A stretch of 64,000 bases of DNA from JAUZRW01 sp964549915 (GCA_964549915.1 CAZJWX010000001.1:124001-188000); one strand, 5' to 3'; counted from the stretch's first letter, positions 25,948-35,677 are shown. A program made the numbers and translations. Notes: a model not told the origin generated them from the sequence alone.

Positions 25948-26619
25948 ATGTCGAAGACCGTTCGCATTTTGATTGCCGACGATCATTCCGTTGTGCGGGC
26001 TGGTCTACGTGCGCTGCTGGAACAGCAAGGGCATTTTCGCGTCGTCGCTGAAACAGGCACGGGCGAAGAAGCCGTGCGCCTGGCACAGGAACATCACCCG
26101 GATGTCGCTGTGCTGGATATTCGCATGCCCGGTGTCTCTGGCATCGAAGCCTGCCGCCAGATTGTCGAGAGCGTTCCGGGTATCCGCGTGATTATGCTCA
26201 CTTCCTATGCTGAAGATGAACTGCTGATGGCCGCAATCCAGGCCGGGGCTTCCGGCTATGTGCTCAAGCGCATCGGCGATAATGACCTGCTGCAAGCCAT
26301 CGAGCGCGTCAGCCGGGGAGAAGGCATGCTTGATCCGGCGATGACCGCCAGCGTTTTCGCAGAAGTGCGCAAGGCCAACCAGGCGCAGCATGCGGTTGCC
26401 TTCGCAGACCTGACTCCGCAGGAGATGGCCGTCCTCGCGCACGTTGCCCAGGGTATGACCAACCGCCAGATTGCAGTGAAACTCTATCTCGGTGAGGGTA
26501 CCGTGCGTAACTACGTCAGCAGCATCCTCTCCAAGATCGGCGCGAGCAATCGCGCCGAAGCAGCGGCTTACGCCGTCAAGCACAAGATCAGCGAGTTCGT
26601 CCCGGTCAACGACGACTGA
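25948..26619 (+). CDS. NarL/FixJ-family response regulator
   Basis: The 223-residue regulator has a receiver domain (1-125) with the acidic pocket DD at 11-12, phosphoacceptor Asp 57 (VLDIRMPG), Thr/Ser in MLTSYAED and Lys in YVLKRIGD. It ends in a LuxR-type helix-turn-helix (about 150-215) containing LTPQEMAVLAHVAQGMTNRQ. The ATG at 25948 follows GAGAAGGA; an in-frame TTG at 25921 is less likely. The 146-bp gap to the divergent GAF kinase should hold both promoters, perhaps autoregulated. Confidence 0.92.
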   Translation: MSKTVRILIADDHSVVRAGLRALLEQQGHFRVVAETGTGEEAVRLAQEHHPDVAVLDIRMPGVSGIEACRQIVESVPGIRVIMLTSYAEDELLMAAIQAGASGYVLKRIGDNDLLQAIERVSRGEGMLDPAMTASVFAEVRKANQAQHAVAFADLTPQEMAVLAHVAQGMTNRQIAVKLYLGEGTVRNYVSSILSKIGASNRAEAAAYAVKHKISEFVPVNDD

Positions 26620-26655
26620 CCCGAAGCGGACGAATGATGAGATATGGAGCCAGGG

Positions 26656-26685
26656 CGGGTATCTCCAGGTGAGATGCCCGTTTTT
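26656..26685 (+). terminator. Rho-independent terminator after the response regulator
   Basis: CGGGTATCTC and GAGATGCCCG pair over 10 bp (one G-T) with a CAGGT loop, followed by TTTTT. It is the clearest intrinsic terminator in this half of the window. Confidence 0.8.
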
Positions 26686-26779
26686 GGTTGCCCGTCTTGC
26701 CCTGCTTTTCGATTGAAGAAATCTCGTACTGCGAGTATAGTGAGACGCAATCTGAGCAGCGCATGTGAGGAGCGGAGAG

Positions 26780-27385
26780 ATGTCATTTTTCAGCAATCGT
26801 CGCCAGCCCGAAAACGAAGACGAGCGACGCGACAGCCAGCCGCAGCAACCGGTTGTGCCCCAGCACCCCATCGGCTTCGAAACGGTGCTGGGAGCCAACA
26901 GCACCATGGAAGGTCATTTCAGCAGCGAGGGCAACGTGCGTCTGGACGGCGAATTCTCCGGCACGCTGGACATCAGCGGCAATATCCTCGTCGGCGAAAC
27001 GGCGAAGATCAACGCGAACATAGACGCCCGCAATATCTCCATCGCCGGATCGGTGCGGGGTAACGTGACCGGGAACAAGGTGCAGCTACTGCGCACCGGG
27101 CGCATCTGGGGCGACATCACCGCCAGTGCATTGACGACGGAAGAAGGCGCCTTCATTGATGGCAAGATCACCATGACCGGACACCCGATCAATCGTCCGG
27201 CGGAAGAACCCATCGCAGAAGCAGAAGATGAGGCTGAGGTCGTCTCGCAAGATGCAGCCACCGAAGACGAGACCGCCCCTGTCGCCGTCCCACCCGCAGA
27301 ACCCGTAGACGACAGGCCAGCAGACGATGCTGCGGAGCCGCAGTCCGTCGCCGAGGATGCCGATGAAGGCGAAGAAGACGACTGA
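26780..27385 (+). CDS. Bactofilin (polymer-forming cytoskeletal protein)
   Basis: The 201-residue protein has the bactofilin right-handed beta-helix from about residue 30 to 130. It begins GANSTMEGHFSSEGNVRLDG, followed by repeated short turns containing GNI, AKI, GSV and GRI. The flanking ends are disordered: a short polar N-terminus rich in Gln and Arg, and an acidic Ala/Pro/Glu/Asp tail of about 65 residues. Bactofilins polymerise without nucleotide and scaffold envelope or cell-shape enzymes at the membrane. The ATG at 26780 follows GGAGCGGAGAG and is chosen over a GTG at 26765. Confidence 0.9.
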   Translation: MSFFSNRRQPENEDERRDSQPQQPVVPQHPIGFETVLGANSTMEGHFSSEGNVRLDGEFSGTLDISGNILVGETAKINANIDARNISIAGSVRGNVTGNKVQLLRTGRIWGDITASALTTEEGAFIDGKITMTGHPINRPAEEPIAEAEDEAEVVSQDAATEDETAPVAVPPAEPVDDRPADDAAEPQSVAEDADEGEEDD

Positions 27386-27532
27386 ACATCAAACGCCAAC
27401 AAACGCCCCCATCATATCCATGAAGCCACTGGCGTGGATTTTCCATTCCACTTCTCACACAAAACGACCCGTGTTGAGGCCAGGACAGGCAAGAAGGGAC
27501 ACCGTGTTCAATAAGCCATTGAGGAATCTCCT

Positions 27533-28009
27533 ATGATCAAAGTCTTGTTCGTATGTCTGGGTAATATCTGCCGCTCGCCGATGGCAGAGGCCGTCTTCGC
27601 GCAGTTGGTCGCAGACGCGGGTTTAACCCAGAAAATCATGGTTGATTCTGCCGGGACGGGGAGTTGGCATGTGGGAGAGCGGGCGCATCGCGGCACGCTC
27701 AACATCCTGCGCGAGAACAACATCCCCTACAACGGGCGGGCGCGTCAGCTCACGCGCCGGGACCTGAGCGATTTCGATTACGTCCTGACGATGGATCGCT
27801 CGAATTACCAGAACGTGATGCGCTACCTGGGGGATGAGCCGGATTCTGAGGTGCGCATGTTCCTCAGTTACGCCAACGATGCCGGGCTGGTTGATGTGGA
27901 AGAAGTCCCCGACCCGTACTACGATGGACGCTTCGCGGAGGTCTACGAACTGGTGCGGAAGGGCAGCCGCGCTCTGCTCGATCATATTCGGGCGCAGCAC
28001 AACCTGTGA
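27533..28009 (+). CDS. Low-molecular-weight protein tyrosine phosphatase
   Basis: The 158-residue enzyme carries the active-site loop VCLGNICRSP (Cys at residue 8, Arg at 14), the C-x5-R-S signature of this family. VPDPYYDG near residue 124 has the general acid Asp in the DP motif. It hydrolyses phosphotyrosine and similar phosphomonoesters in the cytoplasm, and bacterial relatives often control polysaccharide export kinases or act on arsenate; here no tyrosine kinase is adjacent. Its end is convergent with the GT39 gene with almost no gap. Confidence 0.93.
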   Translation: MIKVLFVCLGNICRSPMAEAVFAQLVADAGLTQKIMVDSAGTGSWHVGERAHRGTLNILRENNIPYNGRARQLTRRDLSDFDYVLTMDRSNYQNVMRYLGDEPDSEVRMFLSYANDAGLVDVEEVPDPYYDGRFAEVYELVRKGSRALLDHIRAQHNL

Positions 28010-28010
28010 T

Positions 28011-29501
28011 TCAAGGCGGCGGAACCAGGGCGTACACGCGGAACGCGCCCACCGTCGCATCCAATTGCACGGCGAAGCCCGCGCTGCGTAAGGCACTGAG
28101 CCAGGGCGCGTAGTCAACACGGGACGGCACGACGAAATAGCGCGTGCCGATTTCGTCCAGCGCCAGCGCACCCGCCGCCAGTTCTTGCGGTGTGGGATAG
28201 TAAACGCGCCGCTTATCCGTCCAGGCTCCCATGTAATAATCCAGTTCCCAATCGAGCCAGCGATCATAGATGACCGTTGCCACGGGTTTTTCGTTGAGAT
28301 ACGCCGCCAGCCTGTCGATTCCGTGATGCAGGCCACGATCGCCCCCCAGTTCGTAGCCGCCTGCTGCCGCCTGCCATGCAAAGGGCAACATCAGCAGTGC
28401 CAGGGCGACAGGTAGGAAGTGGCTGCGGATGATGTGCGCCAGCCCGGAAGCGACCAGCAGCGCCGCCGGGGGCAGCAGCACCAGCAGATTGCGGTCGAAG
28501 AGATTCAGCGTCAGCAGCAGGTGCAGCCCCAGGAACCCCAGCAGCCAGAAGGCAAACAGGCGTGAGCGCCAGCCACTCAGCAATCCCACGCCCAATAGCA
28601 GTACGGTCAGCAAGGCATCTCCGAAGAGATGGCGCACAGTCGCCCACAGGGCCGTGAGGCGGTCGGCGAAGGCGGAGAAGGGCGTGATTTGCAGCGGAGT
28701 GTAATTGGCACGTCCCATCACCCAGACGTTGACTGCGCCCTGCGCTTCCCGCGCCACATCCCAGAGGAGCAAGAGCACCGCGCCAGCAGCAATCGGCATG
28801 CAGAAACGGATGATCGGCGTTATGGCCACGCCACTGTTGAACGACAGGCGTGGGGATGCGCCACGCTGTACTTGCACAGTGTGCAGGATGATCCACAGCA
28901 CCAGCAACGGCAGATAGAATGCGCTCTGCGGCTTGGCTGCAATTGATGCGATGAACCAGACCCCCGCCCAGAACCAGCGTCCACGCGCCGCCATCCACAG
29001 GCTGAGAGTCGCCAGCAAGAGCATCGGCGGATCCGTGAAGGCCGTCGCTGCGAAGGCGATCCGCAGCGGAGACAGCGCCAGCAGTACGCCCACCAGCCAG
29101 GTCACCCGCCGCTCCCGGTAGAGCGTCCGCGCCAGTGCCATCCCCGTCGCTACCAGCAGCACGCTCATCCACAGTGTCGGCAGCCGTCCCACGAATTCGC
29201 CCTTATGCACATTCAGGTACAGGACTCCGTCGGCGTCTGCGTCTACGGCGAAAAGCGCCAGCGCAAGAGCGTTCGTGTAGAAGCTCAGCGGCGGCTTGTC
29301 AACGGGTTCTGATGTCAACAGCCAATCACCTCTGACCGCCGCATTGCGGGCGAAGGTCATGTAAAAGGCTTCGTCAGGATGCCAGCGTGCGGCGTGGTGC
29401 AGCGCTGCCCCGCTGAAGAGCGCCGCCAGCAGCAGAATCGCCAGCGCGATCCAGAGTTCTGCCGGGTTTGATCGTTGGGTGGGGTGGCTTCTGGGGATCA
29501 T
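28011..29501 (-). CDS. GT39-like membrane glycosyltransferase (ArnT/PMT superfamily)
   Basis: This 496-residue integral membrane protein has about ten hydrophobic helices. The first outside loop has the acidic WHPDEAFYMTFAR motif, in which the Asp-Glu pair is the catalytic and metal site of GT-C enzymes. KPPLSFY follows near residue 70, another hallmark. A C-terminal soluble part of about 120 residues resembles the periplasmic domain of the family. It should transfer a sugar from a polyprenyl-phosphate donor to an acceptor at the outer membrane face. The frame stays open upstream to 29606, but the ATG at 29501 leads directly into the first helix and is preferred. Confidence 0.82.
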   Translation of the reverse strand: MIPRSHPTQRSNPAELWIALAILLLAALFSGAALHHAARWHPDEAFYMTFARNAAVRGDWLLTSEPVDKPPLSFYTNALALALFAVDADADGVLYLNVHKGEFVGRLPTLWMSVLLVATGMALARTLYRERRVTWLVGVLLALSPLRIAFAATAFTDPPMLLLATLSLWMAARGRWFWAGVWFIASIAAKPQSAFYLPLLVLWIILHTVQVQRGASPRLSFNSGVAITPIIRFCMPIAAGAVLLLLWDVAREAQGAVNVWVMGRANYTPLQITPFSAFADRLTALWATVRHLFGDALLTVLLLGVGLLSGWRSRLFAFWLLGFLGLHLLLTLNLFDRNLLVLLPPAALLVASGLAHIIRSHFLPVALALLMLPFAWQAAAGGYELGGDRGLHHGIDRLAAYLNEKPVATVIYDRWLDWELDYYMGAWTDKRRVYYPTPQELAAGALALDEIGTRYFVVPSRVDYAPWLSALRSAGFAVQLDATVGAFRVYALVPPP

Positions 29502-29685
29502 CCTCGAACTCGCGTCACAAACAGCTTGCGAATTGTGCCGTACCGGGGCGCGATGGTACAGGTGATGCTCGTGTGATGGCGCATTTTCCAACCTGAATCC
29601 ACCCATGCAATGCGGTGCGGAAGTCGTTCCCCTGTGTTACACTTTTGGTGCGGAGAGTCCACGTCATAAAATAGGCCATGAGACG

Positions 29686-32600
29686 ATGATTGGTACGCGT
29701 ATCCGGCAGTACGAAATTCTGGAAGAGCTTGGCAAAGGGGGGATGGCGACGGTCTACCGGGCGTATCACCCTGCGATGGAACGCTATGTTGCGATCAAGA
29801 TCATTCACCGCGCACTGGCACAGGATGAGGCCGGGATGGAGCGCTTTCGCCAGGAAGCTCGCCTGATTGCGCGTCTGGAGCATCCCCACTTGCTCCCAGT
29901 CTACGATTATTCCCCTGACCACGATCCACCCTATATCGTGATGCGCTACCTGGAAGGTGGCACGCTCAAGGAATTGATCGAGGCGCGGGTGAAATTGCCC
30001 TTGCACGAAGTGGTACACTTCACGCGGCAGATTGCCGCAGCGCTGGATTACGCACATCGCGAAGGGGTGATTCACCGCGACATCAAGCCGTCTAACATCA
30101 TGATCGACACGGACGGCAACGCCTACCTGACGGACTTCGGCATTGCGCGCATCGCAGGGGCGCAGGGCATGACGCAGACGGGCTTCACCGTCGGCACGCC
30201 CGGTTACATGTCGCCGGAGCAGGGCATGGGCATGGCGGAGATCGACGCCCATTCCGACATTTATTCCCTGGGGGTGATGGTCTTCGAGATGGCGACGGGT
30301 CGCTCTCCCTATGAGGGCGAGACCCCGATGGCGGTCTTGATGAAGCACATCCAGAACCCCGTTCCCTCCGCCAAAGAGCTGGAGCCAGAACTGCCGGAAG
30401 CCTTCGACGAGATCATTGCTGAGGCGCTGGCGAAAGACCCGGAAGAACGCTATGACTCCGCAACGGAATTTGCCAATGCCCTCTCTGGCCTGGTCGATAG
30501 CAGCGAACTGAACCAGACGCCGCAGCAATTGCGCACCATTGCAGTGAAGGCTGTGGATCGGCTGCAAGCGGCGCGTGACGAGACGAAGCTCGAAGGCTTG
30601 ATGGACGAATTTTCCAGGACGCGCAGCAGCGGTATGCGTTCGGCGGTGGCGACGGCAGCGCTGGGTGCCGACGGCCCCGAGTTGACGACTCGCCAATCGG
30701 AACCGCGTCGTTCGCGTGGTGGGTTCTGGGCGCTGCTGCTCTTCTTGCTGATCGCTGGTGGTGCCGGGGTGCTGTTCTTCAGCGGTGTGCTGGGTGACGA
30801 TGACCCCGCAGGCACAGAGACGATGGAAGCCGCCAGCGAAGTCGTCGTCGCACAGAATCGCACCGAAACCGCCGCAGCAGATGCCAGCGATACACCGACC
30901 GAGGCACGCACGCCGACGGATACGCGCACACCCAGCGCGACGCCGACAAATACTCGTCCCACCGCGACCCCCAGTGTGCCGCTGGCCCAGGCACGCCGCG
31001 ATGAACTGGAAGTGCGTTCTGGCCCCGCGCCCAATTTCGCCGTCTTGATGACCATGTCAGTCGGCGAGGAATTGGAGATCACGGGCGTCAGTGAGGGCGG
31101 ACGCTGGTATCAAGTGCTGCTGCCCGATGGTCGTCTGGGCTGGGTGCCGTCATCGGCGGCCTTCGTGACGCTCAGTGGGCCGGAGGATGTGATTGAAGTG
31201 GCGGAAGCGCCGACTCTGACGCCGAGTGATACGCCGACGCGCACCCCAACGGCGACAGCCACGCCGACAGCCACCGACACGCCGACAGCCACCAGCACCC
31301 CATCAGAGACGCCGACGGATACGGAAACGCCAACCGATACGGCGACCCCTACCGAAACCAACACGCCGACGGATACGCCGATTCCCAGCGATACGCCCAC
31401 GCGCACGCCCAGCCGCACGCCCACGCCGACAGACACGGCGACAGCAACGGATACGCTCACGCCGTCCGACACGCCGACTTCGACGCCGACGGATACGGCG
31501 ACTCCCAGCGATACGCCCGTGCCGACGGATACGCCGACGGACACCGCGACTCCGTCCGACACGCCGACGGCGACGGATACCCCGACGGAAACCAACACGC
31601 CGACGGATACGCCAATTCCGACGGATACGGCGACACCATCGCCCACACCGACGGCGACCAATACACCGACGGCGACCGCGACTCCCACGTCCACACAGAC
31701 GCCTCAGCCCTCCCCGACGCCGATCCCGCCGGGACGCCTACCCTACCTCTTCGACTTCGAAGAGAACGACGCCCTGGCTGATTCGGACTTTGACCCCTCT
31801 GCGTGGCAGGTCGTCACCGAGGGTGGGCAGCGTTTGCTGATCGGGCAGGGGCGTCTGGAACAGCCGCTCGTTCTGCTCGGCTCGGTAGTCCCGGAATGGG
31901 TGGAGCCGACCACATCGGACTTTGTGGTGCGCTTCCGGGCGAATCTGGAATCCTCTGCTGGGGCGCGGCTGATCTTCCGTTTCCAGGAGAATGTGGGCTA
32001 CAACGCCCTGGAAGTCACCGCCGGGCGCGTCTATTTGCGGCGCAGTACCGCCAGCGCCAATCCCCTCGCTGACCGCGACCGGGAACGCATCCTCACCAGT
32101 GCGGGTGCGGACATCGCACTCGGCGCGTGGAATGATTACACCGTCTGGGTGGAAGGGGCGCGCATCTTCGTCTACGTCAACAACAACCTGCTCTTCGAAT
32201 ACGAAGACCTGGATATGCCCGTCCTGGGGTCGGGACTGATCCTGCTGCAAACCTTCAGCACCATGCAGCCCGTGCGCTTTGACGACATCTTGATCCAGCG
32301 GGCGGAGCCGAGCAGCGATCATTTCGAGAGCGCCGATTTGCCCTCGACATGGCAGCGCAGCGATGCCCGCCGCGTGACAGTGGAGCGTGAAGGCAGCGGC
32401 AACCAGTACGTGCAGATGCAGCAAGATACCACCGCCAGTCCAATCATGGCACCAATCAGCGATATGGAATTGACCTGCCGCGTCTGGAATGTGGAAGGGG
32501 GCTTCACGATTGCGATCCGTGCCAGCGAGGCCGGAGGTGCAATTCGTTTCGTGGGGGAGGCCGGGAATTTGGCTGTCACCTACCTGGATGGGGCTGGCGG

Positions 32601-33531
32601 CACGGTCTGGGAGCGCGAGGTGCGGAACTTCTATTCGCGTTCCGGTTGGCAAGATTTCCACATCAGCCTGGTTGGGAATCGCCTGACGCTCTTCCGCGAT
32701 GGGGTGCGAGAGCTAGAAGAACGCTTCGATGATATGCCGACGGCGGGCGTGATCCAATTCGCCGCTGATGGCAATGATGTCTGGCGCTTTGATGACTGCC
32801 TGCTCACTCAGTCGGCAGCATCGGAGACGACAGGTGCCAGCTTCGCCTTTGAATTGATCCAGCAGACCAATGAACGGCTCTTCAGCGAACTGCGCAACGA
32901 CCTGACGGAGGACTTCAGCGACGAATTCCGCACCGATGAATGGTGGGTGGATGGCCTGGACGCCGAAGGACAATATCAGTTCGATCCGGACGGCGGCGAC
33001 CACCAGAGCTTCTTGCGCATGACGCACACAGGCGCACCGACTTACCGTCTCTTCCGGGATGATCCGGGGGTGAACATCTTCGGCGCGGGGCAGGATATGC
33101 GCAACTTCAGCGACGCGACAGATTACATCGTCAGCGTGGATGTGCGCTTCTTGCCGGAAACGAGCGGGGAAGCCTGGCTGGGCATCCGCAGCACGCCGAC
33201 ATTGACGGGCACCAATATTAACGGCTATCGCATTGCGTTGCGGCAGGAACCGGACGGCATGGTGCGCGTGATTGTGGATTATCGCAGCAGCACGACGGAG
33301 ACGGTCTTCTACGATGACATCGTGCCGGGGTCAGATGTCGAGCCGCTGCCGGATTGGGTCAACCTGACGGCGGTCACGCTGGGGGATCGGCTGGCTTTCT
33401 TCGCCAATGGGCGCTTCGTCGTCAGTGTGGAGAATGCCGAACAGCTTGGCGGTACGCTGGCGCTGGGTGTAGGTGAAGCCACCACCGCCGATTTCGACAG
33501 CCTGATTATCCGTGATACGACGCCCAATTGA
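29686..33531 (+). CDS. Transmembrane Ser/Thr protein kinase with SH3b, TPT stalk and beta-sandwich domains
   Basis: The 1281-residue protein begins with a Hanks-type kinase (about 8-270): glycine loop GKGGMATVY, VAIKII Lys, HRDIKPSN (Asp 132) and DFGIARI are all intact. One membrane helix lies at about 345-368. Outside the membrane come an SH3b-like domain (about 435-500, ELEVRSGP through GWVPSSAAF), a Thr/Pro/Asp-rich stalk of about 175 residues, and three beta-sandwich, LamG/concanavalin-like stretches (about 685-870, 875-1045, 1080-1281). It probably senses wall or glycan ligands and phosphorylates cytoplasmic proteins. The frame extends to 29605, but ATG 29686 begins the kinase fold cleanly. 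Confidence 0.92.
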   Translation: MIGTRIRQYEILEELGKGGMATVYRAYHPAMERYVAIKIIHRALAQDEAGMERFRQEARLIARLEHPHLLPVYDYSPDHDPPYIVMRYLEGGTLKELIEARVKLPLHEVVHFTRQIAAALDYAHREGVIHRDIKPSNIMIDTDGNAYLTDFGIARIAGAQGMTQTGFTVGTPGYMSPEQGMGMAEIDAHSDIYSLGVMVFEMATGRSPYEGETPMAVLMKHIQNPVPSAKELEPELPEAFDEIIAEALAKDPEERYDSATEFANALSGLVDSSELNQTPQQLRTIAVKAVDRLQAARDETKLEGLMDEFSRTRSSGMRSAVATAALGADGPELTTRQSEPRRSRGGFWALLLFLLIAGGAGVLFFSGVLGDDDPAGTETMEAASEVVVAQNRTETAAADASDTPTEARTPTDTRTPSATPTNTRPTATPSVPLAQARRDELEVRSGPAPNFAVLMTMSVGEELEITGVSEGGRWYQVLLPDGRLGWVPSSAAFVTLSGPEDVIEVAEAPTLTPSDTPTRTPTATATPTATDTPTATSTPSETPTDTETPTDTATPTETNTPTDTPIPSDTPTRTPSRTPTPTDTATATDTLTPSDTPTSTPTDTATPSDTPVPTDTPTDTATPSDTPTATDTPTETNTPTDTPIPTDTATPSPTPTATNTPTATATPTSTQTPQPSPTPIPPGRLPYLFDFEENDALADSDFDPSAWQVVTEGGQRLLIGQGRLEQPLVLLGSVVPEWVEPTTSDFVVRFRANLESSAGARLIFRFQENVGYNALEVTAGRVYLRRSTASANPLADRDRERILTSAGADIALGAWNDYTVWVEGARIFVYVNNNLLFEYEDLDMPVLGSGLILLQTFSTMQPVRFDDILIQRAEPSSDHFESADLPSTWQRSDARRVTVEREGSGNQYVQMQQDTTASPIMAPISDMELTCRVWNVEGGFTIAIRASEAGGAIRFVGEAGNLAVTYLDGAGGTVWEREVRNFYSRSGWQDFHISLVGNRLTLFRDGVRELEERFDDMPTAGVIQFAADGNDVWRFDDCLLTQSAASETTGASFAFELIQQTNERLFSELRNDLTEDFSDEFRTDEWWVDGLDAEGQYQFDPDGGDHQSFLRMTHTGAPTYRLFRDDPGVNIFGAGQDMRNFSDATDYIVSVDVRFLPETSGEAWLGIRSTPTLTGTNINGYRIALRQEPDGMVRVIVDYRSSTTETVFYDDIVPGSDVEPLPDWVNLTAVTLGDRLAFFANGRFVVSVENAEQLGGTLALGVGEATTADFDSLIIRDTTPN
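31212..31732 (+). repeat. Thr-Pro-rich coding repeat in the kinase stalk
   Basis: About 520 bases are built from variations on a short ACGCCGACGGATAC-like unit encoding TPTDTATPSDTP-type repeats. The period varies by whole codons, so the frame is kept. This is a protein stalk, probably O-glycosylated or extended, not a DNA array; its length should vary between strains by slippage. Confidence 0.85.
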
Positions 33532-33555
33532 TGGTCTCTGCACGCGGCGGTTGTC

Positions 33556-33572
33556 CCAGGCCGATAGCCTGG
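33556..33572. terminator. Short hairpin between convergent kinase and aminotransferase genes
   Basis: CCAGGC and GCCTGG pair over 6 bp with a 5-nt loop in the 73-bp gap between convergent stops. No T tract follows on either strand. Confidence 0.3.
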
Positions 33573-33604
33573 TCGGGGCAGTCGCCGTCATCGCAGCCTA
33601 TGAG

Positions 33605-34435
33605 TCATAGTTTTTCCAGGTGATCGTCCGCCCACTGCTGGTAGGCGGCCTGTAGAGCGCGGGTCTGCTCGCCGGGTTCGCCAGCGCCGATGGCGATGCC
33701 ATCAATCTCGACCACCGGAACGATGCCCCGGCTGCTGCTGGTGAGGAAGGCTTCTTCCAGGCGCGGCAGGTCGTCCACATGCACCGCTTCCAGGCGAACG
33801 GGTAGGATCGCCGGGGCGACTTCCAGCACAATCTGCTGCGCGATTCCCTTGAGCACCCCCTCCCCCGCTGTGCGCAGTTCCCCATTGAGGATGGCGTAGA
33901 AATTCGCGCCGAGTCCTTCCAGGATGCGCCCATCGGCATCCAGCAGGAATGTATCGTAGATGCCCTGGGGCATGGCGTCGGCGAGGCGTTTGCGTGCGTG
34001 CATCCAGTGGGTTGTCTTGGCTGCTGCGCTCTTGCGGGCGCTGTCTGGCGCGGTGATGCAGCGCACCCCATTCTGCACGATGTCCTGCGGCACCCCGGCG
34101 AAGGGTTCGATGGTCAGAATGTAGTGATCCGGCTCGGCGCGGGGCACCGTCACGCGGAAGCGCACGCTGCCGAAATCCGCTTCGTCGATCATCTGCGAGA
34201 GCGCCCGCCGCACCCGTGCCCGATCCAGCTGCAATGGGATGCCCTGCCGCTTCGCGGAGTCTTCCATCCGGTCGAAATGTGCATCCAGCTTGAGCACATG
34301 ATCCCCGCGCGTCGTGCTGGCGACCGTGTAAATGCCGTCGTCTGGTTCGTGTTGAGCGGCATCTGCCAGCGAATCGGCGCGGTAATCGGCGTCGTGCAGG
34401 CCGTCTGGAGTCAGGATTTTTACGAGGGCGGGCAT
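33605..34435 (-). CDS. PLP-dependent class IV aminotransferase or aminodeoxychorismate lyase
   Basis: The 276-residue protein is a fold-type IV PLP enzyme. HFDRMEDSAKRQGIPL near residue 68 matches the conserved Arg-containing helix. SAAAKTTHWMHARKR near 145 should contain the PLP Lys. GRILEGLGANFYAI near 190 corresponds to the L-x-E-x-x-x-x-N-x-F signature, and FLTSSSRGIVPV near 240 is the phosphate-binding SSS segment. Branched-chain or D-amino acid aminotransferase and 4-amino-4-deoxychorismate lyase cannot be told apart here. The ATG at 34435 has AGAGGA upstream; the frame extends to 34621 without family sequence. The TPR gene ends 38 bases upstream on the same strand. Confidence 0.85.
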   Translation of the reverse strand: MPALVKILTPDGLHDADYRADSLADAAQHEPDDGIYTVASTTRGDHVLKLDAHFDRMEDSAKRQGIPLQLDRARVRRALSQMIDEADFGSVRFRVTVPRAEPDHYILTIEPFAGVPQDIVQNGVRCITAPDSARKSAAAKTTHWMHARKRLADAMPQGIYDTFLLDADGRILEGLGANFYAILNGELRTAGEGVLKGIAQQIVLEVAPAILPVRLEAVHVDDLPRLEEAFLTSSSRGIVPVVEIDGIAIGAGEPGEQTRALQAAYQQWADDHLEKL

Positions 34436-34473
34436 GAGGGTAATCCTCTGTTGCTGTGTGTGATCGCTTGTTC

Positions 34474-35529
34474 CTATGGTGCTTGCCAGGGGAATTCCCA
34501 ATAATCCCCATTCATGATGGCTTCCAGGCGCTCTGCGAACCATTCCGGCCTGCGCAATTCTTCCTGGAAGATGAAGGCCGCCTGTAAGGGGTCTTCCATT
34601 GGCTTTTGCAGTCGTCCGCAAAGGCGAATGTGTTGTAGGTGTGCCTTCGCCAGATCGTGCAGGCTGCCTGCTTCGGTGAGCGAATCGAATTGTTCGCGGC
34701 GCAGGGCATAGGCGATTTCGGGGCTTCCATCCAATTCGTGGAAGGTCGCCAGCGAGTCGTAGTAAGGCAGGGCTTTGCGCAGGTTGTACTGCTTGTAATG
34801 GTCGAGTCCCTGCTGCAATGCGCTCTGTGCCGCGCCATCGTCGCCCAGGTGCTTGGCGAAGACCGCCTGTGCCAGCAGGGTATCCGCCGCGCCGCGCTGG
34901 TAGGCTCCTTCCTGGTCGTAGCGCGTCGCTTCCCGCGCTGCTCGCAATGCCTCTGTCAGGTTGCCGCGTGCGTAGGTCAGCCGATAGAGCGCCCGGTAGC
35001 CATCCGCCAGACGGAAGGGGTGCGCCTTCTGCGCCGCTGCCAGATAGCGCTGGATGCGCTGCTGTGCCTCATCGTGTTTTCCCAGTTCCAGGTCAAGCTC
35101 AGCGCGGATATAGTCCATGCGCAGGCGAATCTCTTCCACTTGCGGAAATGCTTCGTCCACATAAGCCGCTGCAACCCGAATCTCCGTCTCGTAGCCGATG
35201 CAATCCCGGTAGAAGTAGGCGTGAATCAGCACATCATAGGCGCTCACGCGCTCCGCGCAGGTCTCATAGCGTGCCTCGCGCGATCGGCTGGTGAGCTTGA
35301 CCGCAGCGGTGACCGCAGCTTCCTGGTCGAAGGTGTAGTAAATGGGGATTTGTACGCGCGCGGCCTCGAATTGCAGTTCCCAGCAGGGTAGCCCCTTGCT
35401 GCGCGCCAGTTCTGCCCCCTCCTGGAAGCTCTGGTCAGCCGCTTCTGTCTGCTCTGCACGCAAGTAGCGCCAACCCAGATTCAATTTGCGCGACAATTCC
35501 ACCTGTGTCCACAGGCTTCCGGTGCTCAT
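34474..35529 (-). CDS. TPR-like helical repeat protein, function unknown
   Basis: This 351-residue protein is almost wholly alpha-helical, with degenerate tetratricopeptide-like pairs (LNLGWRYLRAEQTEAADQSF, then LRMDYIRAELDLELGKHDEA, then ALYRLTYARGNLTEALRAA). There is no signal peptide, membrane helix or catalytic signature. TPR arrays bind other proteins; the partner is not evident. The ATG at 35529 has an AAGGAAA site and gives a cleaner N-terminus than the upstream in-frame start at 35601. It is probably co-transcribed with the class IV aminotransferase gene that follows. Confidence 0.7.
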   Translation of the reverse strand: MSTGSLWTQVELSRKLNLGWRYLRAEQTEAADQSFQEGAELARSKGLPCWELQFEAARVQIPIYYTFDQEAAVTAAVKLTSRSREARYETCAERVSAYDVLIHAYFYRDCIGYETEIRVAAAYVDEAFPQVEEIRLRMDYIRAELDLELGKHDEAQQRIQRYLAAAQKAHPFRLADGYRALYRLTYARGNLTEALRAAREATRYDQEGAYQRGAADTLLAQAVFAKHLGDDGAAQSALQQGLDHYKQYNLRKALPYYDSLATFHELDGSPEIAYALRREQFDSLTEAGSLHDLAKAHLQHIRLCGRLQKPMEDPLQAAFIFQEELRRPEWFAERLEAIMNGDYWEFPWQAP

Positions 35530-35677
35530 GATGCGGTTTCCTTCGTCTCTCGCGGAAATGCTCGTCCCAGGCGTATTTTGAGGATACTGCGTTTCAGCCA
35601 CGCTGACGAGGTACCATCATGCCATGTTGCCAGATTGTACGGTGCAGAATTGTCGGAACGGGAACTACCCCATTGCA

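Noticed and set aside
31110..31694. Minus-strand open frame with Gly-Val-Ser-Val repeats opposite the kinase stalk
   Set aside because: It is the complement of the Thr-Pro repeat; repeat units without stops stay open in all frames. It has no ribosome site and no sensible composition.
31212..31732. Short tandem repeats considered as a CRISPR array
   Set aside because: The units are a few codons long, in frame, without unique spacers, and encode a continuous stalk.
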